The notes under the pieces are model-generated. The model ran no database searches, was not told where the DNA came from, and worked only from the letters and a program-made list of their open reading frames with translations. A program made the position numbers and the translations under genes. A DNA stretch of 64,000 nucleotides from Delphinapterus leucas. Taxonomy: Eukaryota; Chordata; Mammalia; Artiodactyla; Monodontidae. The stretch is from NCBI RefSeq assembly GCF_002288925.2, contig NW_022098023.1, positions 32,399,689-32,463,688 of the forward strand, in the 5' to 3' direction. This document shows positions 21,855 through 49,419 of this stretch, in pieces. Numbering within the stretch: the first letter of the stretch is position 1; each line of letters opens with the position of its first letter.

Positions 21855-23507
21855 CATGAATCTTTTAGGCACTTTTTATTTTCCAAAAAAATTTGTCATT
21901 TATATATATAAACATCTCATTCTCTCAAAAAATTCTACAACTATACAGCTGTTTGCTCCATTATTTGCATAGGAAATGACCACAATACAAAAATAAGAGG
22001 GAAAAAGAAGCAAAACAGCAACCAACTTATGCTTTCCATGTAGGTATGTTTCCACGTATAAACATTTTGAAGCCTCTTACAAAATATTTACACCGTTTGT
22101 CATCTATTTACACGTTTTTAAGAGCAACTTTTCTAACAAACAAAACTATAATTTATCAAGTTATGAAAATTTTCTAAAAAATTTACTATATTACCACAAA
22201 ATAAATAAAGATAAACAATATTTTAAAAACAAAATTAAATTTTCATTTCAATTAAGACCGCTTTTGGCATTTTGCTTATTCATTCTGCCCTTTGGTTGAC
22301 AGCATCAGTGTCACATTACTATTTTATATTGCATATGTGTAGCACTTACTTCCTTAAGTTTTCAACATGTCATTTATAATTAAAGGCAGACACTGAGTCA
22401 GTATTAACAATAGATTAACTAAACTGCACTGTAATTTAGGTAAAATTACTGTGTCTCACTGTATATTACATGCAAAGTCGACATAAACTGGCATTTAACC
22501 AACTGTACTGCACGAGCAAACATCTCGATATATGAAACCTGCATCATAAATTCCATGTTTCCATATACGAAAAACTACATCATACACTCAACATTGCCAT
22601 GTGAAAACTACGTTAAGTCCGTCTTTTTAAAAAATGATACTGTTCAGCTTGTTGTAAGAGGTTTAATTTTTGAATATTGTTAACTGTCTTTTAGCTCGAG
22701 TTCACAATTCATACAAAATGTTGCTCATATTTAAAATAAACAATCTGATTTTAATCAGTGCATGAAATCTGCTTTTGAAGTTCATTTGAATGATTATTAT
22801 CTCTTCCCCCTAGAGAAATGAATTTGGTAAGGTTTTAAAAGGTATCTTACCACAGGTTCTAACTGTCAATGTATTCATGGTTATTTTCAAAAGAATTATT
22901 TATGATTTTTCCCCAAAGGAATCTTAGAAAACGTGTAATAAACCTATAAAGCTGATTTGCATATTTACAAAATTTCGAAGAGCAAATATAGGCAACTCAT
23001 ATTTAAAAAAGAAAAACAAAACAACGTTTGTTCAATGGCTATTTGGAATTGCCAGGTATGCCGCGCACCTCCAGAGAATTACCTAGTATTGAAAAAAACT
23101 CCTCTGATGTCAAGTAAAATCTTGACACACAATCCAGCCGACTTCCTGTGCCTGCCAACTGACTTGTTTACTAAACACTGTCACATTAAACGGTGGTGCT
23201 TTGGGAAGAACACTGCAAACACACCCTGCACGCCCGATCCGCACTGAGATGAGGCTGCCTGTCTGAGATGATTGGCATCTGCCTGGGTGAAGCCAGGTTA
23301 CAGCAAGCATTCCAGATTCTGAAAAGGACCAAACACTTTGGTATTAATACAATGTATTCCCTGTTTTCTCAAATATACAAAATATACATTTCCAGTCTTT
23401 TGTTTTCGTTTTCATCTTTCTCTATATAGTTAAGTTTGTAGTTTAGAATTTTGCCAAGCGAGCGGAGGAGCGGCGGCAGGCGATACGCGGGCGGCGGCAG
23501 CGGCAGC
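21855..23507 (-). other. KLF5: KLF5 3'UTR
   Basis: About 1.65 kb of AT-rich, repeat-free sequence between the stop codon and the predicted cleavage site. Several ATTTA pentamers (for example at 22202-22206 on the opposite strand) suggest AU-rich-element control of mRNA stability. The length fits the long 3'UTR known for KLF5. The 3' end is inferred from the AATAAA signal, so it is uncertain by tens of bases. One ATTAAA variant near 22660 could give a shorter transcript. Confidence 0.8.
21875..21880 (-). terminator. KLF5: KLF5 polyadenylation signal AATAAA
   Basis: AATAAA on the minus strand, followed 15-40 nt downstream by a T/GT-rich element containing TGTTGTGCCTTCC. This is the usual layout of a cleavage site, placed here near 21855. 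It is the only AATAAA I noticed on this strand between the stop codon and this point. Confidence 0.75.
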
Positions 23508-39130
<15,623 letters not shown>

Positions 39131-39454
39131 GGGAACTCGGGGGTCGGCTCCGGGCGCGGGGTGCGGGCTGAGCGAGCTTCCCACGTCGCCCACGCTGACT
39201 CGGGCCGGCGAGCTCGGCGCGGGGCGGCGGGCGGAGGAGGGGAGGCTCCGGGTGGACCCCTCAGCTCACACCAGGCGCGGTTTTTGAAGGCGCGCACGAA
39301 AACCCAAACTCTTCCGCTCCGCCTCGCGTGAAAGCCGATGTCCTCCCGGCGACCACTTTCTCCCGCCCCGCCCCGCTCCCTCGCTCCCCCGGAGCCCGCT
39401 CCCGCCACTGCCGGTGTCCCCGAACGAGCTGCTAGCGCGCGTACCTGCCCCGCG

Positions 39455-39510
39455 ACTACTGACACTTGACGCCCGCCTCTATTTTACCCAACTCTTGGGG
39501 GGCGGGGCAC
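39455..39510 (-). promoter_or_regulatory. KLF5: Candidate KLF5 core promoter
   Basis: On the minus strand a GC box (39499-39508) is followed by a weak TATA-like GTAAAATA (39487-39480) and, about 27 bp further, an initiator-like TCAGTA with +1 A near 39460. Transcription from there would give a 5'UTR of about 330 nt, similar in size to the human one as recalled. The start site is inferred from motif spacing only. A dispersed CpG-island start is equally possible. Confidence 0.4.
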
Positions 39511-39730
39511 AGCGGCGAGACTGGCAGCGCTCCGGCGAATCCCGAGGCCCCGAGGCCGGCCGGGCTGGAGCGGCTAGCCTATGAGAAAGGAGAAGCTTGC
39601 CCAGAGCTCCGCCTCCGCCGGGCGGACCGCACCCCTCTCGGGCCACGAGCTTCGCGCGCAGGGCGGCCGCGCAGTTTGTACACAACTTCTCTGACAGATT
39701 GGGCTGGCGGAGCTGGGGGCGGAGGAAGGA

Positions 39731-42700
39731 AAGAAGCGGGTGGAATCTGGGGAAGAGAGGGAATTCGGGTGGAGACGTGGAGGGAGATCTCTACGGACTG
39801 TTCTCTGCCAGGATTAGAGAGAAAAAAGAGTTTTGCAGGTCTTAGGTGTTGTGCAAGGACCTGAAACTCACAAGCTGAAACCTAGAAGGCAGCTAGGTGC
39901 GGGCGCTAGGGTTTTGAAGAGTTTTGTTTAATGAGCGTGTATTTTTAAATATACAAAATGTACTTTCTTTAGCGCAGAACTAGGGGCGGTGTGATAAATT
40001 TAAAAACAGCTCTTGTCTCTGTGTATCTTTAGCAGTGAATATATCCATTTAGCAAAGCAAATTTGGAATGTCCTGAATAAAAGTTTTAATGGCAAGTATT
40101 TTTTTAAGTCCTTACATAAAAGCTTTTTTTTTCTTTCCCTACAGTATTTAAATGGGTAGGAGTAGTTTTCACACACACTTCAACCTCGTATCCGTGTATG
40201 GAGAGGAGGGGGATGGGTCATATGAATTTTGAAGTTTTTAATATTTACACTGTTGATTCTAGCCAAAGCATGCAATCTAATTTAAGCACTGACGACTAGA
40301 TGAAACGTATTTAAATAGACATTACATCTTTGACTTATTTTTGCTACCACTGTGTGTTCAAAAAGTGGAGTTTAATATTTACAAAACAGAAACATAGCAC
40401 ATTTACCTTTCACCATGGCACCTACTCCTACGAAAAGGCAACCAAAGAAGCCACAAACGTTAGATAGGCAGCAGCTCTGAAAACTGGGAATCCAAATTTG
40501 TAGGAAAGTAATAGCCAAAATATATCACTGTCCATTGACTGTGTTATAATGGGAAGGTGAATTTTTGCCAGCAATCACCTAAGGAAAGCACTTTCCTTAA
40601 TCTTTAATGTTCTTGTACAAGATTTTTATCTGGCTTATTGGGAAGCCGTTAACAATACATTGAAATAAAAATGCCTGGAATATTACTACATATGTGTATA
40701 TATGATGACAGAACACTATACCATTAGACATTTTTACATATACAACATCACTTCACAGTAAGGCAGCTATTACAAAAAAGAGTTCTTAGGAAAATGTTCT
40801 CCTCAAGAAGTGAATCTAACAAAGATAGGGATCTCGTTTCAGTGTGTAGATTAAAAAAGTTTATATACACAAAGTGTTACAGGTGTTTATTATTAGAAAA
40901 CATAAAATTATGCTGTAAAATATATTTTTTCTCCTTTTCATTCTGTTCTTGTTAATGATTCATTTTTAGAGCTGTGATCACTGATTTCAGAGAATGGTTG
41001 ACGACTACTTTCATGTTACCAAAGTATTATTTAATGTGTTTTGGCAAATTTTTTTCTAAGCAATCTCACACCATCCACCTTCACCTTTAAAAAGCCGCCC
41101 TGATTTTCTCTGATATTGAACCCAATTATATAATTAAATAATTTAGAAACAGATTATAGAATTGGTATGGGATTTAATGTAACTTTAAAAAAATATTGAA
41201 CCTTGCAAGATTTTTAGTACTTAATGCTGATAACATGATCAAACCTGTGTGATATAGATAACTCAGTACAATTTTGTATTCTTTTTAACTTTAAATCTAA
41301 CTTAGATTTAATACAAGTTGGTATCTATTTATATTTTAATTTGCTTTTAAACCTATCTAGACCTTTCCTTTTGTCTCTCTCTCTTTTTTTTTTTTAACCA
41401 GAGCGTTGATGGCCTGTTATTTCAACCTAAGCTTTCGCTACAATAAAATCCAGTTATTTTACTGGAATTATTTCTACATTTCACACCATTTTTTAACATG
41501 CTTTCATTTACAAAAGCATTTCCAATGCAAAAAAAAAAAGCTATTTGATAAACTTTTAATAAAATATTTTTATAGCCCTTTAAATTTTTTTTCATATTTC
41601 CACTTTTCTTAATGAATGCAGATATGAACCTACCTATGGTTGGGCTCGAAACATATTTACAGCAGAAAAGCTGAATACAATCTTTTTTGCTCAAATACAG
41701 TAGCATTTATTTAAATTTCATTCCTGACATAAGGGTTCATGAAATAGGGCTGCCACTTTTAAGTAACAGTTTCTCTGAAATACCCAGGTCTGCAGTCTCA
41801 CAGAAAATAATTAGCTTAGCACTGTACAATAGTACAGAAATTGGAAAGAAATCCTTTTCTGAGACATTTGCCATGCGGTTCTGAACATATAAAAGACATG
41901 TTCAACCAAGCTTACTTGCTGTTGCTGTGAACACAAATGCTCCAGCTGCAAACCTGCTTCACTGACTTAGCCAAAAGGGTTAAAACTTGATAAATATTTT
42001 TCAAATGTTCCAGGTTCTGCATTGGCGTGAAGCCAGACAGTGTGAATGGACAGATACTCAATTACTTTGAACTTTCTAGTTCTTTGCATTCCTTCCTGCT
42101 TAGTAGTGCTGTACCATGAGGGAAGATAGGAGAAAACAAAAAACAAATGTCAGGTTTCAAAAATCAATTAGTGGCCTGGCAGTGGTGTGTTAACTGAACT
42201 GTGCCAAAACAGAGAATTCGGAGGGAAAGAAAGAAGAAAAGTTGAGTAGTCAAGTTAGGTAGGAGGGTAAGCACAGAAGCAGTGTGCATGCTTGAGTCCT
42301 TAGTCACTGGGCAACACAGATTTAGTCTTAGAATAAACCCTAAGTGTCACTATCTTTACGGGAATAAATACGCCTGAATGTGTGGAGGCTGAATAGGCAT
42401 TCAACGATGGGGGAAGGGGAGGTTTGAAGGAGGCAGTGGAAAAAAATGGATAAATAGCTTCTGAATGATGAGATGAGAGAAATATGAAGCTATCACTAGG
42501 GCAATGTTCGCAGGAAGACACGGCAAAAGAAATATCTATATTCAGTTGTTCGGCCGACACGTCACGGAGAGCTTGAAATTAAGGGATCTAGAGTATTTTT
42601 GACAACATTTTATTCACTTTGGAAACTATTCATGGAAAATTGCAACTCGGTAAAATCAAAGTCAAATTTCCGAGTGATATTGGGCCATAGAAAAAGCACA

Positions 42701-43680
42701 ACAAAGAATAAAAATCTTTTTCTTTTTTTTTTAATAAGGGAGTAAATTCTCCTCTAGGGTAAGATTATTCAATTTAAAGTGACTTTTTTGATAATCATTG
42801 ATTATCCACCTAGTGTCAGAATCTGTATCAGTAGGAACGTAAGACAGAATTATTGTCCTTTATTTCACACTTTTAATCTTTTCTATTCATTAATGGCAAC
42901 TGCTTGTACCCCCACATAAAAAGAAAAAAATGCCATTGAGAAAAGAACACAATAAACAGAAGCTTCAAATGAGATTAGCCAAAATTCAAACCATTTTGAC
43001 TCAAAAAATTAAGACACACGAGAAAAGATGTCCTTTCCTTTTGTGATGAAACAGTATGTAATTTAAATAGGATTATAGACTTCTTTTTGTATAAATTAAA
43101 GTGATGTCAAGAAAAAAGCTTCATATTCTATTTTTTTACTCTCTCAACCTCAGTTCTTAAGGAATTAAATTTTATATTTAAGTTTGGAGTTAAACGTGTT
43201 CTTCCTGAAATATCTCATAAAACTCTCAATGTGCACTTATTCCTAAATGTACTATAATTTATCCTATTTTCAAAACTCTAGTAATATACAACAAACAGTA
43301 TTTTACCTTTTGGGGGTACTGGGATTGCTTTTTCCACCTTGTTAGTATGATAAGCAGACAACTATAAATGCCTTGAACCAAGTTACAGGGCAGGCATACT
43401 GTAGCTTAAACTGTACAGTATTTGAATTCTGACTCTCAACATGTTAGGAAAGGTCAAGAGAAAAATCCTGAACTGAAGTAGTTCCAATCTTTTAGAACAC
43501 TAAGGAGGCCTCATCACCAGCATCACAATGAGCAGTGTTTTGAGCCAATTGCTGTTCATGTGATGACAAAAGCACTAATGGTCCTAGGCTGTGAGGCACT
43601 CCTACTGAATGCTCAAGTGAACTGTGCACGGGGCACAAGAAAACACGCCTTTGGAGGTTAATTTGTGAATGAAATGTGTA
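39731..43680. other. KLF5 upstream region, no repeats recognised
   Basis: About 4 kb of unique AT-rich sequence upstream of the KLF5 promoter, with no SINE and no supportable gene. Likely to contain proximal regulatory elements (inference). Confidence 0.5.
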
Positions 43681-43689
43681 AGGATAGTG

Positions 43690-44210
43690 GGATATGCTAA
43701 GCCCAATGCTGGCTCTTCATGCCTTTGTGTCTATCTATCCACTGGTGATGGTTGTGTAAACTTGTGTAAATTTTGAAGAGGACAGTTTGACAATAAGCAG
43801 AAGGAGGCTAAAATGTAAACAACGTTTAAAACAATAGATAATTCTCCCTCTAGGAAAAATATTACATTATACACTGAAAAGAACCCAGGTATCCAACGAT
43901 AGGAAAGTAGTTCAATAGCAGCCACTGAATCTACTACCATTTTCATATTATTAAAGGATATTTAGTCACATGGGAAAATACTCATGACATGTTAAGTAAA
44001 ACAAAGTAAAGAGGTTTTTATAAACACAGACCCAAAGATGAAAATACAAAACACGTATGTATTTTGGTGGCTCTCATTGGATGGTCAAATGATGGGTGGT
44101 TTTACATTGCTTTATACTTTTCAATAGTTTCTAAATTTTTCACAATTGCCACATATTTCATTTGTAACCAGAATAAATGTTTTCAATAAAAAAACATACA
44201 TAAATGTTAC
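43690..44210 (+). repeat. Old LINE-1 fragment
   Basis: CCCAGGTATCCAACGATAGG, TTTTTATAAACACAGACCCA and a GAATAAATGTTTTCAATAAA end show the pattern of a diverged L1 3' region. Confidence 0.55.
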
Positions 44211-44639
44211 CTCTATACAATTAAGGGTTTATTGGAACTGTAGGTGAAGATCAAATGATTTTCCATTTGAAAGCACCAAATACAGCCACAACTTGCCGGC
44301 ACCCTGTGCTGGGAAAATATGTAAACCTTCTTAACCAAGCCAGTAGATTTTCAGCATTCACTGCAGAATAAACAAGCTGAAGAGAGATTACAAGGTTTGA
44401 AGTTTGGAAAGGGATAACCTGGGAATGTTTTAAATATAAATATGCTTTAATTTATTTCCTAAGTGATCAACAAGACTTCTGCAATGATTTATACTCAAAG
44501 TTATTTTGGGTATCTCATTTTACTTTCTTGCTTTGTTTTCCCCTATTAAATGAACCAGGTTATTTACAGTGTTTTGACAAAATGCATAGACTCTTAAAAG
44601 TTCATATGCATCTCTTAAGAGCTGTTTGTGTTTTTTGTG

Positions 44640-44769
44640 GTTCCCGCGCCCCCCCCCCCCCGCCCCCCGTCACGCCTCAGGGTTTGTGGGATCTCAGTTC
44701 CCCGACCAATCCCAGGGCCACCGCATTGAAAGCGACGAGTCCTAACCACTGGACAGCCAGGGAATTCCC
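44640..44769 (-). mobile_element. CHR-type SINE, short GGGAATTCC form
   Basis: Reverse copy ending CTGGACAGCCAGGGAATTCCC. A C-rich run (44648-44669) occupies its tail side. First SINE after the SINE-free block. Confidence 0.82.
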
Positions 44770-45084
44770 ATTTTTGGAGTTTTTTAAATTCTAAAATATT
44801 CATAAAGACTATATAGAGTAAAATGGTTTCTAATGGGATGTCTTTACTATCTTCTCTCTGAGAGGCTTTTTCTCCTTACTGGCACCTAAAGTTGTTTAAA
44901 GTAATTCCCAAACTTGCTTTCTGGGAATTGAAAATTAAAGTCAGCGGAGCATATTGGTGGTGGTCTAGGAACTTAATATTTTAAACATTTTTCTATAAAC
45001 AAGTCAATAGAGAGCTGCTTTCAGAGTTAAGGGCCCACGTGCCCCTTCTCCACCCTCCCATCATGACCTCAACCCACAAGTAAA

Positions 45085-45087
<3 letters not shown>

Positions 45088-45129
<42 letters not shown>
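45088..45129 (+). repeat. (CA)n microsatellite
   Basis: About 20 uninterrupted CA units. Confidence 0.95.
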
Positions 45130-45130
<1 letters not shown>

Positions 45131-45170
45131 CTATTCTAAATCATCCAGCACATCACTGGTGCCTGAAAAC

Positions 45171-45275
45171 ATTTATTGAACACCCTTAGTGTGCTGAGCA
45201 CTGCTGTAGGCCTTGAAAATACAAAGATGGGTAGGATACAGTCCCTGCCCTAAGCATTATCTGACAGGTAACTCC
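45171..45275 (+). repeat. Old dispersed mammalian repeat fragment
   Basis: TTTATTGAACACCCTTAGTG followed by GAGCACTGCTGTAGGCCTTG and CAGTCCCTGCCCTAAGCATT. Confidence 0.55.
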
Positions 45276-45299
45276 CCCCACCCCCACCTCAAATATGTT

Positions 45300-45765
45300 T
45301 CTTGCTTCTCAGTAAATTGGAGTCCAAACTCTTCAGTTCGGGATGTTGAGCCAACCCCAGCCGATCTTTCCAGCCTGGAATCTCCCTACACCGCCCTGCC
45401 TCTTCTCCCAGGAGCCTTAGGCTCTAAGCATAGGGATTATTTGTCATTTCCCAAATGCCACTGCTGTTCCCTCCAATGTCTGTCTTTGACTACATATACC
45501 ATAAATCACAAGCCCAGCTAAAATCCCACCCCTCTCCCAAGGTCACTCCGTATACCCCAGTAAAATTATACTCTTTTGGTTCTTCTCCTTCCCATTAGCT
45601 TTGCATCCCCAGTAAAGCATTCCTAACCATCTGCCTTGAATCCACCTCCCCCTACAAAATCGCATGCCCCTGCAGGACACGAATGGTCTTGTCTTTGAGT
45701 CCATGATGATGTCTCTGAGCACAGTGTCCCACACCAAAGAGACCACTGATGTTTGGTGAACTCAA
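45300..45765 (+). repeat. L2 LINE fragment
   Basis: CCACTGCTGTTCCCTCCAAT, CAGCTAAAATCCCACCCCTC and CCTGCAGGACACGAATGGTC-like blocks follow L2 3' order. The small frames here are remnants or chance. Confidence 0.65.
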
Positions 45766-45769
45766 TTTT

Positions 45770-46173
45770 ATTCTTATAAACGTAAAAGGTAAAATTAAGA
45801 ATAAAAGTTTCATAGAATGCCATCTTAAAATGTAGAAGAAATGAGTTAGAAACATCACCCTCTTAACAACCATTGTAGTATTAATTGATTAAGGCAAGAA
45901 TTAATGGAAGCTAAAATGATTGGGTACCATTCTGATGAGAAATAGGATATTTTACATAGTCTCAAAGTATTTCCCCACAAATAAGGTATTAATTACAATG
46001 GGAAAAATAGTGACCTACCAATGGAAAAACTTGGCCGACACTACCTTAAGCAGATGATCAAAATTCACATCATCATGAATGGGACAAACTGATATCATGG
46101 GGTTTTTTGATGTGATGAACTGAGAAGGATGCAGTGTTGTTTATCTTGTGTTGTATTGTACTGTACATAAACA
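45770..46173. other. Intergenic, nothing recognised
   Basis: AT-rich unique sequence. Confidence 0.4.
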
Positions 46174-46185
46174 TACATCACCTGA

Positions 46186-46510
46186 GGGCTTCCCTGGTGG
46201 CGCAGTGGTTGAGAGTCTGCCTGCTAGTGCGGGAGACACGGGTTCCAGCCCTGGTCTGGGAGGATCCCACATGCCGCGGAGCAACGAGGCCCGTGAGCCA
46301 CAACTACTGAGCCTGCGCGTCTGGAGCCTGTGCTCTGCAACGAGAGGCCGCGATAGTGAGAGGCCCGCGCACTGCGATGAAGAGTGGCCCCCGCTTGCCA
46401 CAACTAGAGAAAGCCCGCGCACGGAAACGAAGACCCAATACAGCAAAAATAAATTAAATAAATTAATAAACTCCTACCCCCAACATCTTCTTTAAAAAAA
46501 AAAAAAAAAG
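46186..46510 (+). mobile_element. CHR SINE, long type (first of a pair)
   Basis: GGGCTTCCCTGGTGGCGCAG through CAGCAAAAATAAATTAAATA and an A tail. Flanked by TACATCACCTGA at 46174-46185 and 46511-46522. It mixes a short-type middle (GCGCGTCTGGAGCCTGTGCT) with a long-type 3' end, so it could be a mosaic or an intermediate subfamily. Confidence 0.92.
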
Positions 46511-46522
46511 TACATCACCTGA

Positions 46523-46729
46523 GGGCTTCCCTGGTGGCGCAGTGGTTGAGAGTCCGCCTGCCGATGCAGGGGACGCGGGTTCGTGCCCCGGTCCAGGAAG
46601 ATCCCACATACCGCGGAGCGGCTGGGCCCGTGAGCCATGGCTGCTGAGCCTGCGCGTCCGGAGCCTGTGCTCTTCAAGAGAGAGGCCACAGCAGTGAGAG
46701 GCTCGCGTAACGAAAAAAAAAAAAAAAAA
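46523..46729 (+). mobile_element. CHR SINE, short type (second of the pair)
   Basis: Starts immediately after the second TACATCACCTGA and is followed by a third copy at 46730-46741. A 17-A tail marks it as young. Same orientation as its neighbour. Confidence 0.94.
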
Positions 46730-46840
46730 TACATCACCTGAATCTAACCATGAGGAAAGTCAGACAAACTCAAATTGAGGAACTTTCTACAAACCACTGG
46801 CTTCACTCTTCAAAAATGTACAATAAATATCATGAAAGAG

Positions 46841-47163
46841 GGACTTCCCTAGTGGCACAGTGGTTAAGAATCCACCTGCCAATGCAGGGGACACGGGTTC
46901 AATTCCTGGTCTGGGAAGATCCCACATGCCGCGGAGCAACTAAGCCCGTGTGCCACAACTACTGAGGCTGCGTGCTACTGAGCACACGTGCCTACTAAGC
47001 ACACGTGCCTAGAGCACGTGCTCCACGACAAGAGAAACCACCGCAATGAGAAGCCCGCGCACCTCAACAAAAAGTAGCCCCCGCTCGCTGCAACTAGAGG
47101 AATCCTGGGCGCAGCAACAAAGACCCAACGCAGCCAAAAATAAATTTAAAATATATATATATG
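46841..47163 (+). mobile_element. CHR SINE, long type
   Basis: GGACTTCCCTAGTGGCACAG to CAGCCAAAAATAAATTTAAA with a (TA)n tail. Duplication ATGAAAGAG at 46832-46840 and 47164-47172. Confidence 0.92.
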
Positions 47164-47249
47164 ATGAAAGAGTCATGAAAGACAAAGTTTCAGCTACTGT
47201 TTCTTTTTAAAGGAATAAATAATCCTGGTTTGAACTACATGGGGGGAGG

Positions 47250-47604
47250 CCGGAGGGAATTGTCACAATAAACATAATTGGACTAATTAGTAAAATTTGA
47301 GTATGAACTGTAAATAAAATTTTCAAACACTTTGAAATTCCACTTTTAGGTATTCATTCCTCAAAATCTCTTAAATGTTCACAAAGATAGACGTGCCAGA
47401 ATGTTTATTGCAGCATCGTTTGCAATGAACATTATTGGGGTATTAGCAAAATTTGAGTGTGGACAATGCTACATTTCCAAACTTAATAGTATAACTGTTT
47501 ATATAAGAGAATACCCTTGTTCTTAGAATATACTCTCTAAATATTTATGGATAAAGGGTCATGATGTTTGCAACTAATGGTTGAATTAATCAAGGCCAAA
47601 ATCA

Positions 47605-47635
<31 letters not shown>

Positions 47636-47830
47636 TGTGTGTGTGTGTGTATACAGAGAGAGATAGGCAGAAACAGAGGGACAGAGAGAGAAAGCGTGAG
47701 ACAGAGAAAGCAGATGTGGCAAAATGTTAGTGATGAATCTGGGTAAAATGAATATGGGATTTTTTTGTTTATTCTTGCAACTTTTTCTTTAAGTTTGAAA
47801 TCATTTTGAGATTAAAAGGAAAAAAAAGAA
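47250..47830 (+). repeat. LINE-1 3' fragment
   Basis: TTCCACTTTTAGGTATTCAT, AATGTTTATTGCAGCATCGT and the 3'UTR block CCCTTGTTCTTAGAATATAC ... GTGGCAAAATGTTAGTGATG. Contains a long (GT)n array. Confidence 0.7.
47605..47650 (+). repeat. (GT)n microsatellite
   Basis: About 22 GT units with one TA interruption, at the place where related L1 3'UTRs carry GT repeats. Confidence 0.93.
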
Positions 47831-48234
47831 TAAAGGTTTGAGAACTATTTGTTTTATTTCAAAAGATGAGATCCTGCTTTCTAGCACTGGTCTTCACAGA
47901 TTTGTTTTTGTAGGAGACTTGAAGTTAAATTGAGGATAACCTATCACAAACCCTTAAAAGCAATCCCACCTCAGCTAAAACATACAGACCTTATGGAACT
48001 ATCATTTTTGTCATGATGGCCCTATGTACTGAGTACCACCACTATCACTGCACTTATCAAATTTATTTTTATTATATTACATATTACATTCATCTTTGTT
48101 TCTTCAGCCAACCATGGCTCTGCCGTGTAGAGTACTATATGAAAATGCATGTCTGAATAAAGAATGCACACGTACACACACAAAACACAAGGGCCTCCAG
48201 AGCTTTGAACTACATTTTTGGACTTAAATTTTAT

Positions 48235-48435
48235 ATTTAAGTATAAAATGATTTGACATTTGGGGATTTGCTTCAAAATAACCCAGAGAGGATAAACACT
48301 GAATGAAGGTATGAATGAAAAAGATTGACCACGAGTTGATAATGGTTGAAGCTGGGTGATGAGTACATGAAGGGTTCATTCTCACTATTTTTGTATCTTT
48401 TGGAAACATTCTATGATATAAAAAAAAATTTTTTA
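48235..48435 (+). repeat. LINE-1 3'UTR fragment
   Basis: GGGGATTTGCTTCAAAATAA, CACGAGTTGATAATGGTTGA and AGCTGGGTGATGAGTACATG are typical of the old L1 3' end. Confidence 0.65.
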
Positions 48436-48560
48436 AGGAAAGCACAGTAGAAGCAGTAGTAATAAGGACAACTTGACCAATCAATGAAATACAAATTGTA
48501 TTTTAATGTAGTGTAGATTAGGTTTTTGACTTTTAATTTTAAAAAACAAACAAATAAACC

Positions 48561-48580
48561 AAAAAAAAAAAAAAAAAAAA
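48561..48580 (+). repeat. Poly(A) run
   Basis: Twenty or so A residues without a recognised element attached. Confidence 0.8.
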
Positions 48581-48949
48581 CTGCCGTAAAGCCATAGTCT
48601 CTCTTTAGTGTCTGAGAAGACAGGTCTCAGGTAGCATGAAATAGAAACCTATCCCAGGGAATAAGTTAGACTTTAGAGATGCGTCTTTCAAATTTGAAAA
48701 ATATTAGATTCTTCTTTGTGTCACCAGAGAATTTTCAGAAAAGCAGATCCTTAACATTGCTCTCAATTTATTGTTGAGGTTTAGAACCTCAGACATTATA
48801 AGCAGGTGTGACCTAACGACAAATGGAACAAAAGATAAATTACACAAAAAAGATGATTGAAGAAATGCACAGGGATGGTGTACATGTCTGGGGGAGAAGG
48901 GATAGATTAAGTATTTTCCTATAAAAAAGAATTTTTAAAACAACCAACA

Positions 48950-49180
48950 ATTATTTATTAGAGTCCCACTATGTGTTAGACAGTGGGAGTTATGGCAAAA
49001 GCAAGGGACCTTCAGTTGGGTAGCTTCCCATCTCGTTGAAGTTACAGTATATGTGCACATAAAATAACAAAATAACTTTGTGCCAGTGGATAGTGAACAA
49101 GGAAGAGAGATCCGCTGTGGACTTTGATTCTTGAATTGACCTTAAAGAAAACACAAGTTTCTGCAAAACAGCAGATAGGA
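48950..49180 (+). repeat. Old dispersed mammalian repeat fragment
   Basis: TTATTTATTAGAGTCCCACT then ATGTGTTAGACAGTGGGAGT; diverged copy of the family at 5267. Confidence 0.4.
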
Positions 49181-49419
49181 GGAGAGAGGAGGGAATTCTG
49201 GGTAAGAACAGACATAGTGCTTAGGGTAAATCACAAACTGGGTAAACTGGTGAGAACAGTTGGCTCACGGATAGATCAAACCTAATTTCTGCATGCTATA
49301 TAAAGAATTTATATAATAAAGTCCAAGAGAAAGTCTAACCTAATGGAGAGTCTTGTGTATCAGTGTGACCGTGAAGGTAAAAGACAAATGACCCCTCTAC
49401 CCCAAACCCCTAAATAGTA

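Noticed and set aside
39131..39193. 21-codon extension of the KLF5 frame upstream of Met1
   Set aside because: It begins with GTG, not ATG, and is not part of the known KLF5 protein. The frame is open only because the 5'UTR is GC-rich.
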